Source of the DNA: CAZIXN01 sp039180415
GTDB taxonomy: Bacteria > Planctomycetota > Phycisphaerae > Phycisphaerales > Phycisphaeraceae
Reading direction: 5' to 3'
NCBI GenBank assembly: GCA_039180415.1
Contig: JBCDDH010000039.1
Span: 1-29,723 of the forward strand
DNA: 29,723 bases
The position numbers were made by a program, and so were the translations under genes. Numbering within the stretch: position 1 is the first letter of the stretch; each line of letters starts with the position of its first letter. The notes below the pieces were generated by a model. It saw nothing but the letters and a program-made list of their open reading frames with translations, did not search any database and was not told the origin of the DNA. Below, one piece after another: positions 1 through 10,680 of this stretch.

Positions 1-2223
<2,223 letters not shown>

Positions 2224-2473
2224 TGGAGCGTCGTCCGCGCTCTTTGGCAAGTACGGGGACGTAGCGGTGTCGCGGAGATCGCCGGCAGCGCGGACGGCGG
2301 CTGTCGATCGTCACGGTATCGAGCGGTCGATGTCGCGGAAGGGCTCAAAAGACCAGTCAAGACGAGGGTCCATAAAACGGCCAAGACACTCGGCGATGCC
2401 GCGGGCAAACCGCATTCATACGCGAGCGAGAGGGTGTATGAACCACATCGTCTAATTTCACATAAGCCGCGCG
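2224..2473. other. Convergent intergenic spacer with an inverted repeat
   Basis: This spacer separates the 3' ends of the aconitase and XylR-like genes. A perfect 7-bp inverted repeat, TTCATAC (2415-2421) and GTATGAA (2436-2442), lies around a 14-nt centre. It has no T-run, so it is not a standard intrinsic terminator; it could be a weak or factor-assisted one, or be fortuitous. No gene-like frame with convincing protein character is seen here. Confidence 0.35.
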
Positions 2474-3637
2474 TCATTGCCGGTATGCGCTTGGCGTCAC
2501 GCCGGCGTGCTGTTTGAAGGCCACGCTCAGGTGTGACGCGGTCTTGAAGCCCGTGACGCGGGCGATGCGAGAGAGGGGGAACTTGGTTTCGGTCAGTAGC
2601 CGTTTGACGTGGCCGATCCGTTCCTGCGTGATCTGCTCTTTCGGGGTTCGGCCGATGACCTCGAGGAAGCGTCGTTCGAGCGTGGAGCGAGAGATGCCGA
2701 CGTCTTGCAAGACGTCCTGCACGTTGATGCCGGCGCAGGCGTGGTCGCGGATAAAACTCAGGGCCTGGATGACCGTTTCGTCGTCCGTGGCGACGGTGTC
2801 GGTCGACTTGCGGGCCTCCACGTGTGTTGGGCGGTTCAGGTACACCTTCCGCGGCACCGGTTCGCCGTCCATCATCCGCTGAAGCATCGCCGCGGCTTCG
2901 AAGCCGAGGTTCTCGACGGCGGGGCTGACGCTGCTCAGCGACGGGTTGGCGAGGTTGCAAACAACCTCGTCGTTGTCCATGCCGACGATGAGCATCTCGT
3001 CGGGCACGCTTACGTTCGCCTGGTGGCACGCTTGGATGAGTTGTCGCCCGCGCACGTCGTTGCTGCACAGCACGCCGACGGGCTTTTCCAAAGACCGCAC
3101 CCAGTCGCACAGGTCGTCCTGGTTCAGCGTGCCGCGCAGCTCGGCCTCGATGTGGTTGGCCGGTGGCGTGTCGTCGCCGGCGATCGCCTCGAAGACTTCC
3201 ACGGGGTAGCCCCGGTCTTCGGCGAGCGCTTTGAAGTGCCCGCCGCGCTGGGCGGAGAAGTCCACCGAGGGGTAACCGCAGAACGCAAACCGCTTGACGC
3301 CTCGTTCGAGAAGGTGCTGGAGGGCCAACTCCGCGACCGCGATCGGGTCCGTATCGACGGACGCCAAGCCCGTGATGCGAAACCGCGAGCGCAGGTCAAC
3401 CACCGGGGTGCCGCGTTCGAGCACGGCCTCGGCGACCTCCATCGTCTCGATCCGCGCGAGGATGCCGTCTCCGTTCCAGTCGTGGAACCAGTCGGGGACC
3501 CGCTCCACCAGCGCTTGTTCCTGGTGCAACAGGTTCCAGTCGCTGCGGAGCCGGGCATAAGACGCGACCCCTTGGAGCAGCCCCCGCCCGTAACTCCGCG
3601 AGGTTTCGATGAGCAGTGCGATGTTCTTTTGGGGCAA
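2474..3637 (-). CDS. XylR-like transcriptional regulator (LacI-type sensor + AraC HTH)
   Basis: Predicted sugar-responsive regulator of the XylR type: an N-terminal periplasmic-binding-protein-like ligand domain followed by an AraC-type DNA-binding domain. The sensor begins with NIALLIETSRSYGRGLLQGV, the usual XylR opening, and contains GVLCSNDVRGRQL and IVGMDNDEVVCNLANPSLSSV. The last ~108 residues form the double helix-turn-helix, including SRSTLERRFLEVIGRTP and ARVTGFKTASHLSVAFKQH. I chose the TTG at 3637 because GGAAG lies five bases upstream and the resulting 387 residues match the family (E. coli XylR is 392). The frame stays open to an ATG at 3838, but those extra 67 codons look unlike a conserved domain. 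The effector sugar cannot be read from sequence. No xylose or other sugar operon is adjacent; the nearest possible target is the divergent exported-protein gene. Confidence 0.88.
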   Translation of the reverse strand: MPQKNIALLIETSRSYGRGLLQGVASYARLRSDWNLLHQEQALVERVPDWFHDWNGDGILARIETMEVAEAVLERGTPVVDLRSRFRITGLASVDTDPIAVAELALQHLLERGVKRFAFCGYPSVDFSAQRGGHFKALAEDRGYPVEVFEAIAGDDTPPANHIEAELRGTLNQDDLCDWVRSLEKPVGVLCSNDVRGRQLIQACHQANVSVPDEMLIVGMDNDEVVCNLANPSLSSVSPAVENLGFEAAAMLQRMMDGEPVPRKVYLNRPTHVEARKSTDTVATDDETVIQALSFIRDHACAGINVQDVLQDVGISRSTLERRFLEVIGRTPKEQITQERIGHVKRLLTETKFPLSRIARVTGFKTASHLSVAFKQHAGVTPSAYRQ

Positions 3638-3888
3638 ACTTACTTCCCGCGGTTCGACGATTGAAGCAAATCCGATGTCCGCGGCAACTGTCCCCGATCG
3701 TTTAAGCGTTGGCAAGCGAACCGAGTTGAAGGAGCGAAAACAAGCCACCCCGAACACCGCAGGTTCGGTTGGGCAAACCCGAAGAACGCCCCGAGCCGGA
3801 CGCTTACGCGTGTCGTCGGGGCTTCCGCGGCAACGCATCCAGTGCGGGTTCTATGGGGAAGATCGGACGGCCGGCCTAACGTGACGCC
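3638..3888. promoter_or_regulatory. Divergent regulatory region with two inverted repeats
   Basis: Spacer between the XylR-like regulator (-) and the exported protein at 3889 (+). It holds two perfect inverted repeats: CCGAAC (3750-3755) with GTTCGG (3763-3768), 7-nt centre, and GCCCCGA (3788-3794) with TCGGGGC (3816-3822), 21-nt centre. These are candidate operators for the regulator or its effector circuit, by position only. No clear -35/-10 pair was picked out. Confidence 0.35.
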
Positions 3889-4461
3889 ATGATCTCGAGA
3901 CCAACCGTCCTGGCGTTGTGGGCCTGTTTGCTGATACTCGGCTTATCGCCCGCGCTGCCGGCCCGGTCGTCCGCGGAGTTGCCGGAATTCCCGACGCCCG
4001 CGGAGGGCATCTCGACGGAGAACCGGGCCATCCTCGACCCGTGGACCGGGCGGTGGGCCGGGGAATTCGTGGTGTACGCGGCGGACGGGGCGGTGCTCAC
4101 CCGCTTGCGGGTCGAGCAGCATTACCGATGGGATGGGCCCATCCAGCGCGCGACGTTCCGCGAGGTGAACGAGCGCGGCGAAGTCGTGACGGCCGAGGCG
4201 GCGAATTACCAGGACGCGCAGGGGCGCTTGATTTGCACGGTCGAGAAAAGCAACGGCGAACGGTCGCTGCACGTCGGGCGGATGAGCGACGGGTACCTGT
4301 TCTGGTCGGCGGACCGGCCGGGCGTGACCGAGACTTTTCGTGAGCGGGTCGAGGGCGAGGGCTCGGCCGCCGCATACGAGATCCACGGGCTCGGGGTGTA
4401 CGACGGGGCGGCGTACCTGTTCCACGGCCGGTACGAGCGGCCCGACGATGGCGGTCCGTGA
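3889..4461 (+). CDS. Exported protein of unknown function
   Basis: A 190-residue protein that I do not recognise with confidence. Residues 1-25 form a signal peptide: a basic start, a hydrophobic core (VLALWACLLILGLSPAL) and an Ala-rich cleavage zone. The mature part begins with an acidic/proline segment, then LDPWTGRWAGEFVVY and alternating beta-strand-like stretches through HGLGVYDGAAYLFHGRYERP. The short GxW opening followed by strands recalls small lipocalin- or DUF1579-like beta barrels, but this is only an impression. There is no lipobox and no membrane segment beyond the signal. No Shine-Dalgarno site is visible before the ATG. It is transcribed away from the XylR-like regulator, which makes regulation by that protein possible but unproven. 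Confidence 0.72.
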   Translation: MISRPTVLALWACLLILGLSPALPARSSAELPEFPTPAEGISTENRAILDPWTGRWAGEFVVYAADGAVLTRLRVEQHYRWDGPIQRATFREVNERGEVVTAEAANYQDAQGRLICTVEKSNGERSLHVGRMSDGYLFWSADRPGVTETFRERVEGEGSAAAYEIHGLGVYDGAAYLFHGRYERPDDGGP

Positions 4462-4631
4462 TCGCGAACCCACCCGCGTCGTTTGGTAAGGGGGCAAGAA
4501 CGTCCAGGATCGGCCGCTTTCGTGGGCACGCAAAGCCCCGGAGAGCGGAAAACATCGCGAATCGATGCGCTTTGGGGCTCGCGTCCGCCGCGACTTGGGG
4601 TCATTCCGCTTGGCGAGCGGCGCGGCAGGTG

Positions 4632-4648
4632 CTACGTTGCTGACGTAG
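4632..4648. repeat. Short perfect inverted repeat upstream of the 4689 gene
   Basis: CTACGT (4632-4637) and ACGTAG (4643-4648) form a perfect 6-bp palindrome around TGCTG. It ends 40 bases before the ATG at 4689, so it could be an operator or a leader hairpin. It could also be chance in a 226-base spacer that otherwise shows nothing recognisable. Confidence 0.3.
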
Positions 4649-4688
4649 TTTGTAGATCCATTTCTGTCCTAGACCGGGAGTTTTATAG

Positions 4689-5117
4689 ATGAAAGCGTTG
4701 TTGATCGCGTTTGTGGTCGTGGGTGCCATTGTTTATGCGGTGATCGAGTTCGGCGGAGTGATGGACTTCGACCCCGCCGCGCAGGCCAACGAGTTCCGTG
4801 CGTTGGCGGTGCCCGGGGCCGATTGGGAGGTGCTGGTGGATAAGGCCAAGCCGCAGGAGTACATGGCTATCGGCGAAGACTCCGAAGGCTTCGGCATGAG
4901 TGTGGGCATGCCCATCAGGTATCGGGCCGAGTCGTTTCCCAAGAGCGTCGCCGATGGCCACTTCCCGCACGGCTTCGTGCTGCGGTGGAGCTTCTCGGCC
5001 GGCGACGTGATGGACCTGGAGTTCGACGGCGACGGCAAGGTCGTCGGCGCGAGCGAGCCGATCACCACGCAAGACCTGTTGGATGGCACGGCCGTGGAGA
5101 AGATGAAGGACATGTGA
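4689..5117 (+). CDS. Small membrane-anchored protein of unknown function
   Basis: A 142-residue protein with an N-terminal hydrophobic helix (residues ~3-21, ALLIAFVVVGAIVYAVIEF). That helix would anchor it in the inner membrane, or act as an uncleaved signal, with the remainder outside the cytoplasm. The soluble part is acidic and contains WEVLVDKAKPQEYMAI, followed by a short beta-rich stretch ending DLEFDGDGKVVGASEPI. I recognise no catalytic motif or named domain. The start is well supported: GGGAG lies eight bases before the ATG. Transcription ends at the strong hairpin terminator 30 bases downstream, which it shares with the convergent PEP-CTERM gene, so it is probably a single-gene transcript. 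Confidence 0.78.
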   Translation: MKALLIAFVVVGAIVYAVIEFGGVMDFDPAAQANEFRALAVPGADWEVLVDKAKPQEYMAIGEDSEGFGMSVGMPIRYRAESFPKSVADGHFPHGFVLRWSFSAGDVMDLEFDGDGKVVGASEPITTQDLLDGTAVEKMKDM

Positions 5118-5146
5118 CGTGTCGCCGAGACATCTCACCACCAAAC

Positions 5147-5178
5147 AAAAAACGCGCCCCATCGGGGCGCGTTTTTTT
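5147..5178. terminator. Bidirectional intrinsic terminator
   Basis: A GC-rich stem, AACGCGCCCC (5151-5160) pairing with GGGGCGCGTT (from 5164), has a 3-nt loop. It is preceded by AAAA and followed by seven T (5172-5178), so both strands end the stem in a U-run. It lies between the convergent genes ending at 5117 (+) and 5201 (-) and can serve both. Confidence 0.9.
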
Positions 5179-5200
5179 CTGAAATGGTGGTGGATCGGTT

Positions 5201-6103
5201 TTACGCGGAGCGTCGCCGGAGCATGGCCAGGCCTCCGAGGCCCAGCAGCGCGGCGGACGCGGGCTCGGGGACGTCGACCACGAGGTTGTCGACGACCAGG
5301 AACACGTCGTCGCCGGAGATCGCGGAGTTGAACACGTCGGTCAGGCCGAGCAGGATTGAGCCCTCGGAGAACGTACCGGCGGAGTTGTCGAAGGTGTCGT
5401 AAAGCACGCCGTTGGCGGTGTAGGTGACTTCGCCGCCGATGGACGCGAGGGTGATGGTGGCCCAGGTGTTAAGGAAGATATCGCCGCCGAAGGGGCTGTC
5501 GCCGATGGTGGAGCCGAGGATGGTCTGGGAGCCGGTGTCGGCGTTGCCGGCGTCCTCGAAACGGACGACGCCGGTACCGCTGCCGTCGTCGGGGATGACC
5601 TGGTACGCCAGGCCGTTGCCGTTGGAGAGGTCGAACCGGGCGGGCACGTCGTCGGTGAGCGCTGGATTGCTGGGGTCGTTGGGCGCGGCGGCGTTGATGC
5701 CCAGCGTGATGTACTCGGTGGTCGGGTCGGTGTCGGGGTTGGCCGAGAAGGCGTAGACCTCCATGGAGACGACGAAGTCGTCGGCGGGGAGCTGGAAGTC
5801 CGAGAGGATGCCGATGGCCACGCCTTCGTCGTCGGGGCCGTCGTCGGTGGGGTTGGCGACGAAGCGGATGCCGGTGGTGGTGGTGCCGCCGGGAACGGGC
5901 GGGATGCCGAAGGTGCTGTAGTCGAAGGCAAAGTCGACGAAGCCGTCGACGGCACCGAGTTCGGTGTCGAAGATCGGGGCCGAGAAGCGGTCGGCGGCGA
6001 GGCCATCGTCGAAGTTGTCGACGAGCAGCGGCTGGGCCGAGACAGCGGGACAGAGGCTCACGGCAGCGAGGCCGAGCAGCAGGGCGGACGTACGAACGGT
6101 CAT
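5201..6103 (-). CDS. PEP-CTERM sorting-domain secreted protein
   Basis: A 300-residue exported protein. Residues 1-23 are a signal peptide ending AVSA. The mature region opens LLVDNFDDGLAADRF and is Asp/Gly/Thr-rich and beta-strand-like, resembling extracellular jelly-roll-type modules, although I cannot name a domain. The C-terminus is a PEP-CTERM signal: VPEPASAALLGLGGLAMLRRRSA. In this family that tail consists of the VPEP motif, a short membrane segment and basic residues, and is thought to be processed by an exosortase during export and surface attachment. The ATG at 6103 is preceded by GGAAGAAAG, a good ribosome-binding site. It ends at the shared terminator. No exosortase gene is present in the window. 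Confidence 0.88.
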   Translation of the reverse strand: MTVRTSALLLGLAAVSLCPAVSAQPLLVDNFDDGLAADRFSAPIFDTELGAVDGFVDFAFDYSTFGIPPVPGGTTTTGIRFVANPTDDGPDDEGVAIGILSDFQLPADDFVVSMEVYAFSANPDTDPTTEYITLGINAAAPNDPSNPALTDDVPARFDLSNGNGLAYQVIPDDGSGTGVVRFEDAGNADTGSQTILGSTIGDSPFGGDIFLNTWATITLASIGGEVTYTANGVLYDTFDNSAGTFSEGSILLGLTDVFNSAISGDDVFLVVDNLVVDVPEPASAALLGLGGLAMLRRRSA

Positions 6104-6161
6104 CTCTTTCTTCCTTCTCCGGATGGGGATTTGAAGTTTTCCACAAGCAGGCTTTTAGAAG

Positions 6162-6191
6162 ATATTCGAATTTCGATCGGGGGGAAAACAA
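6162..6191 (-). promoter_or_regulatory. Possible sigma70-type promoter for the PEP-CTERM gene
   Basis: On the minus strand TTGTTT (6186-6191) and GAATAT (6162-6167) are 18 bases apart in an AT-rich patch about 60 bases upstream of the ATG at 6103. The -10 match is only moderate. The remainder of the 185-base divergent spacer (6104-6288) shows nothing else clear. Confidence 0.3.
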
Positions 6192-6288
6192 AACTTCGGA
6201 AAAAGCCAAGGTTTTTGCCGCCGAGAGTCCGCCGCTGGCTGGATCACCGCCGATTAATGAAAGGTTTTTGTTTGGTATTCTTCCAGCC

Positions 6289-7578
6289 ATGAGCCACCCG
6301 CCGAACGAACCACCGACCTCGTCGGGCGAACCCGACTACCGCGACGCCTTGCCCGAAGGCCCGGCCCACCGCCGCGGCGCAGGGATCAACCCCGGCAACC
6401 GCTTCGAGAACCACCGGCTGCACGTCCTGGGCGAGCACCTGGATCGGCGGTTGCTGGAGCGGCAGTGGGAAGGCGAAGACCCGGGCAGCGGCAAGCCGGT
6501 GCGGGTGTCGCTGGAGGTGATCGCAGATAAAACGCAGACGGTCATCAACCGGGTCAAGCCGACCAGCGACGTGCCGTTCGACTGGACGGTGAACCCATAC
6601 CGCGGGTGCGAGCACGGTTGCATCTACTGCTTTGCCCGGCCGTATCACGAATACCTGGGCTTTTCGTCGGGGCTGGACTTCGAGACCAAGCTGATCGCCA
6701 AGCACGACGCGCCGTTGCTTCTAAGCCGGGAACTCGCCTCGCCTCGGTGGGTGGGCGAACCGATCGTGATGTCGGCGATCACGGATATCTACCAGCCGAT
6801 CGAGAAGCGGTACGAGTTGTCGCGGCGGTGTTTGGAACTGATGGCCGAGTGCTTCCAGCCGGTGAGCACGATGACCAAGAACACGTTGGTGCTGCGGGAT
6901 ACGGACCTGTGGCGGAAGCTGGCCAGCCGGAACGCGGGCCGGGTGATCGTGACGTTGGTGACGCTGGACGATGTGTTGGCGGGCAAGTTGGAGCCGCGGG
7001 CGTCGCCGCCGGTCGCGCGGCTCAAGGTGATCCGAGAGTTGACCAAGGCGGGGGTGCCGGTCAGCGTCAACGTCGCGCCGGTGATCCCGGGGCTGACGGA
7101 CCACGAGTTGCCGACGATCCTGGAGGCGGTGGCCGAGGCGGGGGCGAAGCGGGTCGCGTGGGTGCTGTTGCGGCTGCCGTATCAGGTCAAGGATTTGTTT
7201 CTGGATTGGCTTCAGCGCAACGTGCACCCGGACCGGGCGCGGAAGGTCGAGTCGCTGATCCGGCAGGCGCGCGGTGGCAAGCTCTACGACGCCGGGAAGA
7301 GCCGGCGGGGTCGGAAACGGATCGACGACCAGACCTCGCGGATGATCGCGGTCCGAGAAACGTCCGAGACGCTGGGCACGGCGTCGCGGCGTGACGCGGA
7401 TTTCTCCGACGGACACGATCGGCGGCGTGGCGCAGGCGAGCACGCCTGGCAGATCCGTCGGGTGTTCGACGTGTATTGCCGGAGGTACGGCCTCAATCGC
7501 GACGTCCGGCCGCTGAGCAGGGCCCATTTCCGCCGGCCGGGTTTGAACGGTCAGCTCGGCCTGTTCGGTGACGGATGA
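6289..7578 (+). CDS. PA0069/Rv2578c-type radical SAM protein
   Basis: A radical S-adenosylmethionine enzyme of unknown substrate. The cluster motif is C-x3-C-x2-C in GCEHGCIYCFARPYH (Cys107, 111, 114), within the TVNPYRGCEHGC context characteristic of the PA0069/Rv2578c family. Conserved downstream blocks include SAITDIYQPIEKRYELSRRCLE, the TMTKNTLVLRD strand and VNVAPVIPGLTD. The N-terminal GRGAGINP-like element appears here as HRRGAGINPGNRFE. Length (429 residues) is slightly above the family norm, with a basic C-terminal extension that includes DQTSRMIAVRETS. I chose the ATG at 6289; an in-frame TTG at 6268 follows AAAGG closely and is an alternative. It stands alone, so context gives no hint of substrate. 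Confidence 0.9.
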   Translation: MSHPPNEPPTSSGEPDYRDALPEGPAHRRGAGINPGNRFENHRLHVLGEHLDRRLLERQWEGEDPGSGKPVRVSLEVIADKTQTVINRVKPTSDVPFDWTVNPYRGCEHGCIYCFARPYHEYLGFSSGLDFETKLIAKHDAPLLLSRELASPRWVGEPIVMSAITDIYQPIEKRYELSRRCLELMAECFQPVSTMTKNTLVLRDTDLWRKLASRNAGRVIVTLVTLDDVLAGKLEPRASPPVARLKVIRELTKAGVPVSVNVAPVIPGLTDHELPTILEAVAEAGAKRVAWVLLRLPYQVKDLFLDWLQRNVHPDRARKVESLIRQARGGKLYDAGKSRRGRKRIDDQTSRMIAVRETSETLGTASRRDADFSDGHDRRRGAGEHAWQIRRVFDVYCRRYGLNRDVRPLSRAHFRRPGLNGQLGLFGDG

Positions 7579-7886
7579 AACCCGCTCTGTCGCGTCACAA
7601 ACCCGATCAGCCGCGTGATCTGTCACCCTGGCAGCCGCCGCTGGATGAGGCACAACGATTCTGCCGATACGACGCGATAATAACGGTGCGACCGCCGTGA
7701 TGGCTGCGGGCGTGGCACCGCGATTGCGGAACCGTTCGGCGATCGTTTGCGTACCACGCGGGCGGTCTGGCGGCTCTCCGCGGCAAAGGCGTACAATCGC
7801 CTCACGGATGAGAAAGCCCAGCACGATTCCCGGTCGAAGCTCGCTCCGAATCACGTCAGCGACGACCCAGACGAAAGAAGCTCCGC
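7579..7886 (+). promoter_or_regulatory. Spacer upstream of clpC with a -10-like TACAAT
   Basis: This is a 308-base gap between the radical SAM gene and clpC. TACAAT at 7792-7797 is a strong -10 match, roughly 90 bases before the clpC ATG; no good -35 hexamer is visible at 16-18 bases. I saw no CtsR-type heptad repeat, CIRCE-like inverted repeat, tRNA or convincing small gene in the rest. GAAAG lies just upstream of the start codon. Confidence 0.4.
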
Positions 7887-10445
7887 ATGTTTGAACGCTT
7901 CACCGACCGCGCCCGCAAAGTCATGGCCCTGGCCAACCAGGAAGCCCAACGCTTCAACCACGAGTACATCGGCACCGAGCACATCCTGCTCGGCCTGGTG
8001 AAAGAGGGCTCCGGTGTCGGCGCGAACGTGCTCAAAAACCTCGACGTCGACCTCCGCAAGGTCCGCCTAGAAGTCGAAAAGCTCGTCAAATCCGGCCCGG
8101 ACATGGTCACCATGGGCAAGCTCCCGCAGACCCCGCGGGCCAAGAAGGTGATCGAATACGCGATCGAGGAGGCCCGCCACCTCAACCACAATTACGTCGG
8201 CACCGAGCACCTGCTGCTGGGCCTGCTGCGTGAGCACGAAGGCGTCGCCGCACAGGTGCTCATGAACCTCGGGCTCAAGCTCGAAGAGGTCCGCGAGGAG
8301 GTGCTCAACCTGCTCGGGGCCGGCGTCGACCCCGAAGAAGCGACCGAGGCGAGCGAGGAGTCCGGCGAGGCGTCGCCACGCAAGGGCGGCAAGGCCAAGT
8401 CCAAGACGCCCGCGCTCGATAGCTTCGGCCGCGATCTCACCGAACTCGCCAAAGAAGACTCGTTGGATCCGGTGATCGGCCGAGCGCACGAGATCGAGCG
8501 ACTGGTGCAGATCCTCTGCCGCCGCACAAAGAACAACCCCGTGTTGCTGGGCGAGGCGGGCGTGGGTAAGACCGCGATCGTCGAGGGCCTCGCCCAACGC
8601 ATCATCACCCAGGAAGTCCCCGAGATCCTGCTGGACCGGCGGATCGTCGTGCTCGACCTGGCGATGATGGTGGCCGGCACGAAGTACCGCGGTCAGTTCG
8701 AGGAGCGCATCAAGGCGGTGATGAACGAGGTGCGTCGCGCGAAGAACGTGCTGCTGTTTATCGACGAGTTGCACACCCTGGTCGGGGCCGGCGGGGCCGA
8801 GGGCGCGATCGACGCGTCCAACGTGCTCAAGCCCGCCCTGTCTCGCGGCGAGATCCAGTGCATCGGCGCGACGACGTTCGACGAGTACCGCAAGTACATC
8901 GAGAAGGACAACGCGTTGGAGCGACGGTTCCAAACGATCGCCGTCAACCCGCCGAACAAACAGGACACGATCGAGATCCTCAAGGGCCTGCGGGACAAGT
9001 ACGAGGCGCACCACCGCGTGCGGATCACCGATGAGGCGCTCGTCCAAGCGGTTGAGCTGTCTAACCGGTACATCCAGGCCCGTGTCCAGCCGGACAAGAG
9101 CATCGACGTGATCGATGAAGCGGGGGCCCGCATCCGCATCAAGTCGATGAGCAAGCCGCCGAACCTCTCGGACCTGGAAGAGAAGATCGAACGGCTGACC
9201 ATCGAGAAAGACGAGGCCGTCAAGGCCGCGGACTACGAGAAGGCCGCCGAGCTGCGCGACCAGGCCGAGGCCGCCAAGCGGGAAAAAGAAGAGATCCAAC
9301 GCGACTGGCGGGCGAAGGCCCAGGAAGTGGACGGCACGGTCGACGAAGAAGTCATCGCCGAGGTCGTCAGCAAGATGACCGGCGTGCCGCTGACCCGGCT
9401 CGAGAAGGCTGAGACGCAGCGGTTGCTGCAGCTCGAAGAAGAACTGCACAAAACCGTCGTCTCGCAGGACGAAGCGATCAAGACGATCAGCAAGGCGATC
9501 CGCCGGGCGCGTTCGGGCCTCAAAGACCCGCGGCGGCCGATGGGCAGCTTCATCTTCGTCGGGCCGTCGGGCGTGGGCAAGACGCTGCTCTCTAAGGCGT
9601 TGGCCGAGTTCATGTTCGGCGACGCCGAGGCGTTGATCCGCATCGATATGTCCGAGTACATGGAGAAGCACAACGTCTCGCGGCTGATCGGCGCCCCCCC
9701 CGGGTACGTCGGCTACGAAGAGGGCGGCCAGCTCACCGAGCAGATCCGCCGTCGGCCGTACGCCGTGGTCTTGCTCGACGAGATCGAGAAGGCTCATCCG
9801 GACGTGTTCAACACGCTGCTCCAGGTGATGGAAGAAGGCCAACTCACCGACTCGTTCGGCCGGCACGTCGACTTCCGCAACGTGATCTTGATCATGACCT
9901 CGAACATCGGTTCGGAGATCATCAAAAACAAAGGCGGTTTCGGCTTCGCCAAGCGCGACACCGAAGCCGACTACGGCAAGATCAAGGAGACGCTCAAGAG
10001 CGAGATCGAGCGGTACTTCCGCCCCGAGTTCATCAACCGCCTCGACGAGGTGATCGTGTTCCGACCGCTCACCCGCGAGAACCTGGTGGGCATCGTCGAG
10101 TTCGAACTCAAGAAGGTGTTCAGCCGGCTCGACGAGCGGAACATGGCCCTGCAGGTCGATCAGGCGGCGAAAGACTTCCTGATCGAGAAGGGTTACAACC
10201 CGGACTTCGGGGCCCGACCGCTCCGCCGCGCGATCGAGCAGTACGTCGAAGACCCGCTATCCGAATCGATCCTCCGCGATGAATTCCGCGAGGGGCAGGT
10301 CGTCAAGGTCACGCGTCAAGAAGACAAGGACCACCTGACGTTCAGCGCGGAAGACCAGCCGACCGATTCGGCCAAGGAAGACGACGCCGACAACCCATCG
10401 CCCGCCGAACCCGAAGCGGCGGGGGCCGGTAACGGCGATCAATAA
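7887..10445 (+). CDS. clpC: ATP-dependent Clp protease ATPase subunit ClpC
   Basis: HSP100 unfoldase that feeds substrates to ClpP in the cytoplasm. The 852 residues show the full ClpC order. A double Clp N-terminal repeat comes first (1-145, containing two copies of the YIGTEHILLGL/YVGTEHLLLGL motif). AAA domain 1 follows, with Walker A GEAGVGKT (222-229) and Walker B VLLFIDELH. A UVR/middle segment lies near 438-467 (AADYEKAAELRDQAEA). AAA domain 2 has Walker A GPSGVGKT (559-566) and VVLLDEIEKAHPDVFN, followed by the D2-small domain. The last ~30 residues are an acidic, Pro/Ala-rich tail beyond the conserved fold. The UVR segment separates ClpC from ClpA and ClpB. No ctsR, mcsA, mcsB or clpP is adjacent. 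It is probably monocistronic, with a terminator 58 bases downstream. Confidence 0.97.
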   Translation: MFERFTDRARKVMALANQEAQRFNHEYIGTEHILLGLVKEGSGVGANVLKNLDVDLRKVRLEVEKLVKSGPDMVTMGKLPQTPRAKKVIEYAIEEARHLNHNYVGTEHLLLGLLREHEGVAAQVLMNLGLKLEEVREEVLNLLGAGVDPEEATEASEESGEASPRKGGKAKSKTPALDSFGRDLTELAKEDSLDPVIGRAHEIERLVQILCRRTKNNPVLLGEAGVGKTAIVEGLAQRIITQEVPEILLDRRIVVLDLAMMVAGTKYRGQFEERIKAVMNEVRRAKNVLLFIDELHTLVGAGGAEGAIDASNVLKPALSRGEIQCIGATTFDEYRKYIEKDNALERRFQTIAVNPPNKQDTIEILKGLRDKYEAHHRVRITDEALVQAVELSNRYIQARVQPDKSIDVIDEAGARIRIKSMSKPPNLSDLEEKIERLTIEKDEAVKAADYEKAAELRDQAEAAKREKEEIQRDWRAKAQEVDGTVDEEVIAEVVSKMTGVPLTRLEKAETQRLLQLEEELHKTVVSQDEAIKTISKAIRRARSGLKDPRRPMGSFIFVGPSGVGKTLLSKALAEFMFGDAEALIRIDMSEYMEKHNVSRLIGAPPGYVGYEEGGQLTEQIRRRPYAVVLLDEIEKAHPDVFNTLLQVMEEGQLTDSFGRHVDFRNVILIMTSNIGSEIIKNKGGFGFAKRDTEADYGKIKETLKSEIERYFRPEFINRLDEVIVFRPLTRENLVGIVEFELKKVFSRLDERNMALQVDQAAKDFLIEKGYNPDFGARPLRRAIEQYVEDPLSESILRDEFREGQVVKVTRQEDKDHLTFSAEDQPTDSAKEDDADNPSPAEPEAAGAGNGDQ

Positions 10446-10502
10446 GACCGCACAAATCGGGCATCTCGCTCGTGAGCATGCCTGCCTTCCGATAAAAACC
10501 CT

Positions 10503-10532
10503 CACCCACTCGCCCGGCGAGTGGGTGTTTTT
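10503..10532 (+). terminator. Intrinsic terminator of clpC
   Basis: CACCCACTCGCC (10503-10514) pairs perfectly with GGCGAGTGGGTG (10516-10527), followed by TTTTT (10528-10532). An A-run precedes the stem, so it could act weakly in the other direction too. The rest of the spacer up to 10680 holds only the upstream region of the next gene. Confidence 0.88.
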
Positions 10533-10680
10533 CTGAAACTGTTCGTTGCGCGGGGCTTGACCTGAACCCTCCGGCCGAATCGTCCGATTCGTTCTGCAAG
10601 GCCGCGGCGCGGATCGCGGACGGAAGACCGACAGATTGTGCGTCGGCCCGGGGGGGTGAACAATCGGAAGCAGTGCTCAG

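Noticed and set aside
7579..7886. CtsR or CIRCE-type operator upstream of clpC
   Set aside because: No heptad direct repeat or long inverted repeat of those types is present in the spacer.
8067..9866. A 599-codon minus-strand frame inside clpC
   Set aside because: Antisense shadow of a clearly identified gene; Leu/Asp/Val-biased translation with no recognisable domain.
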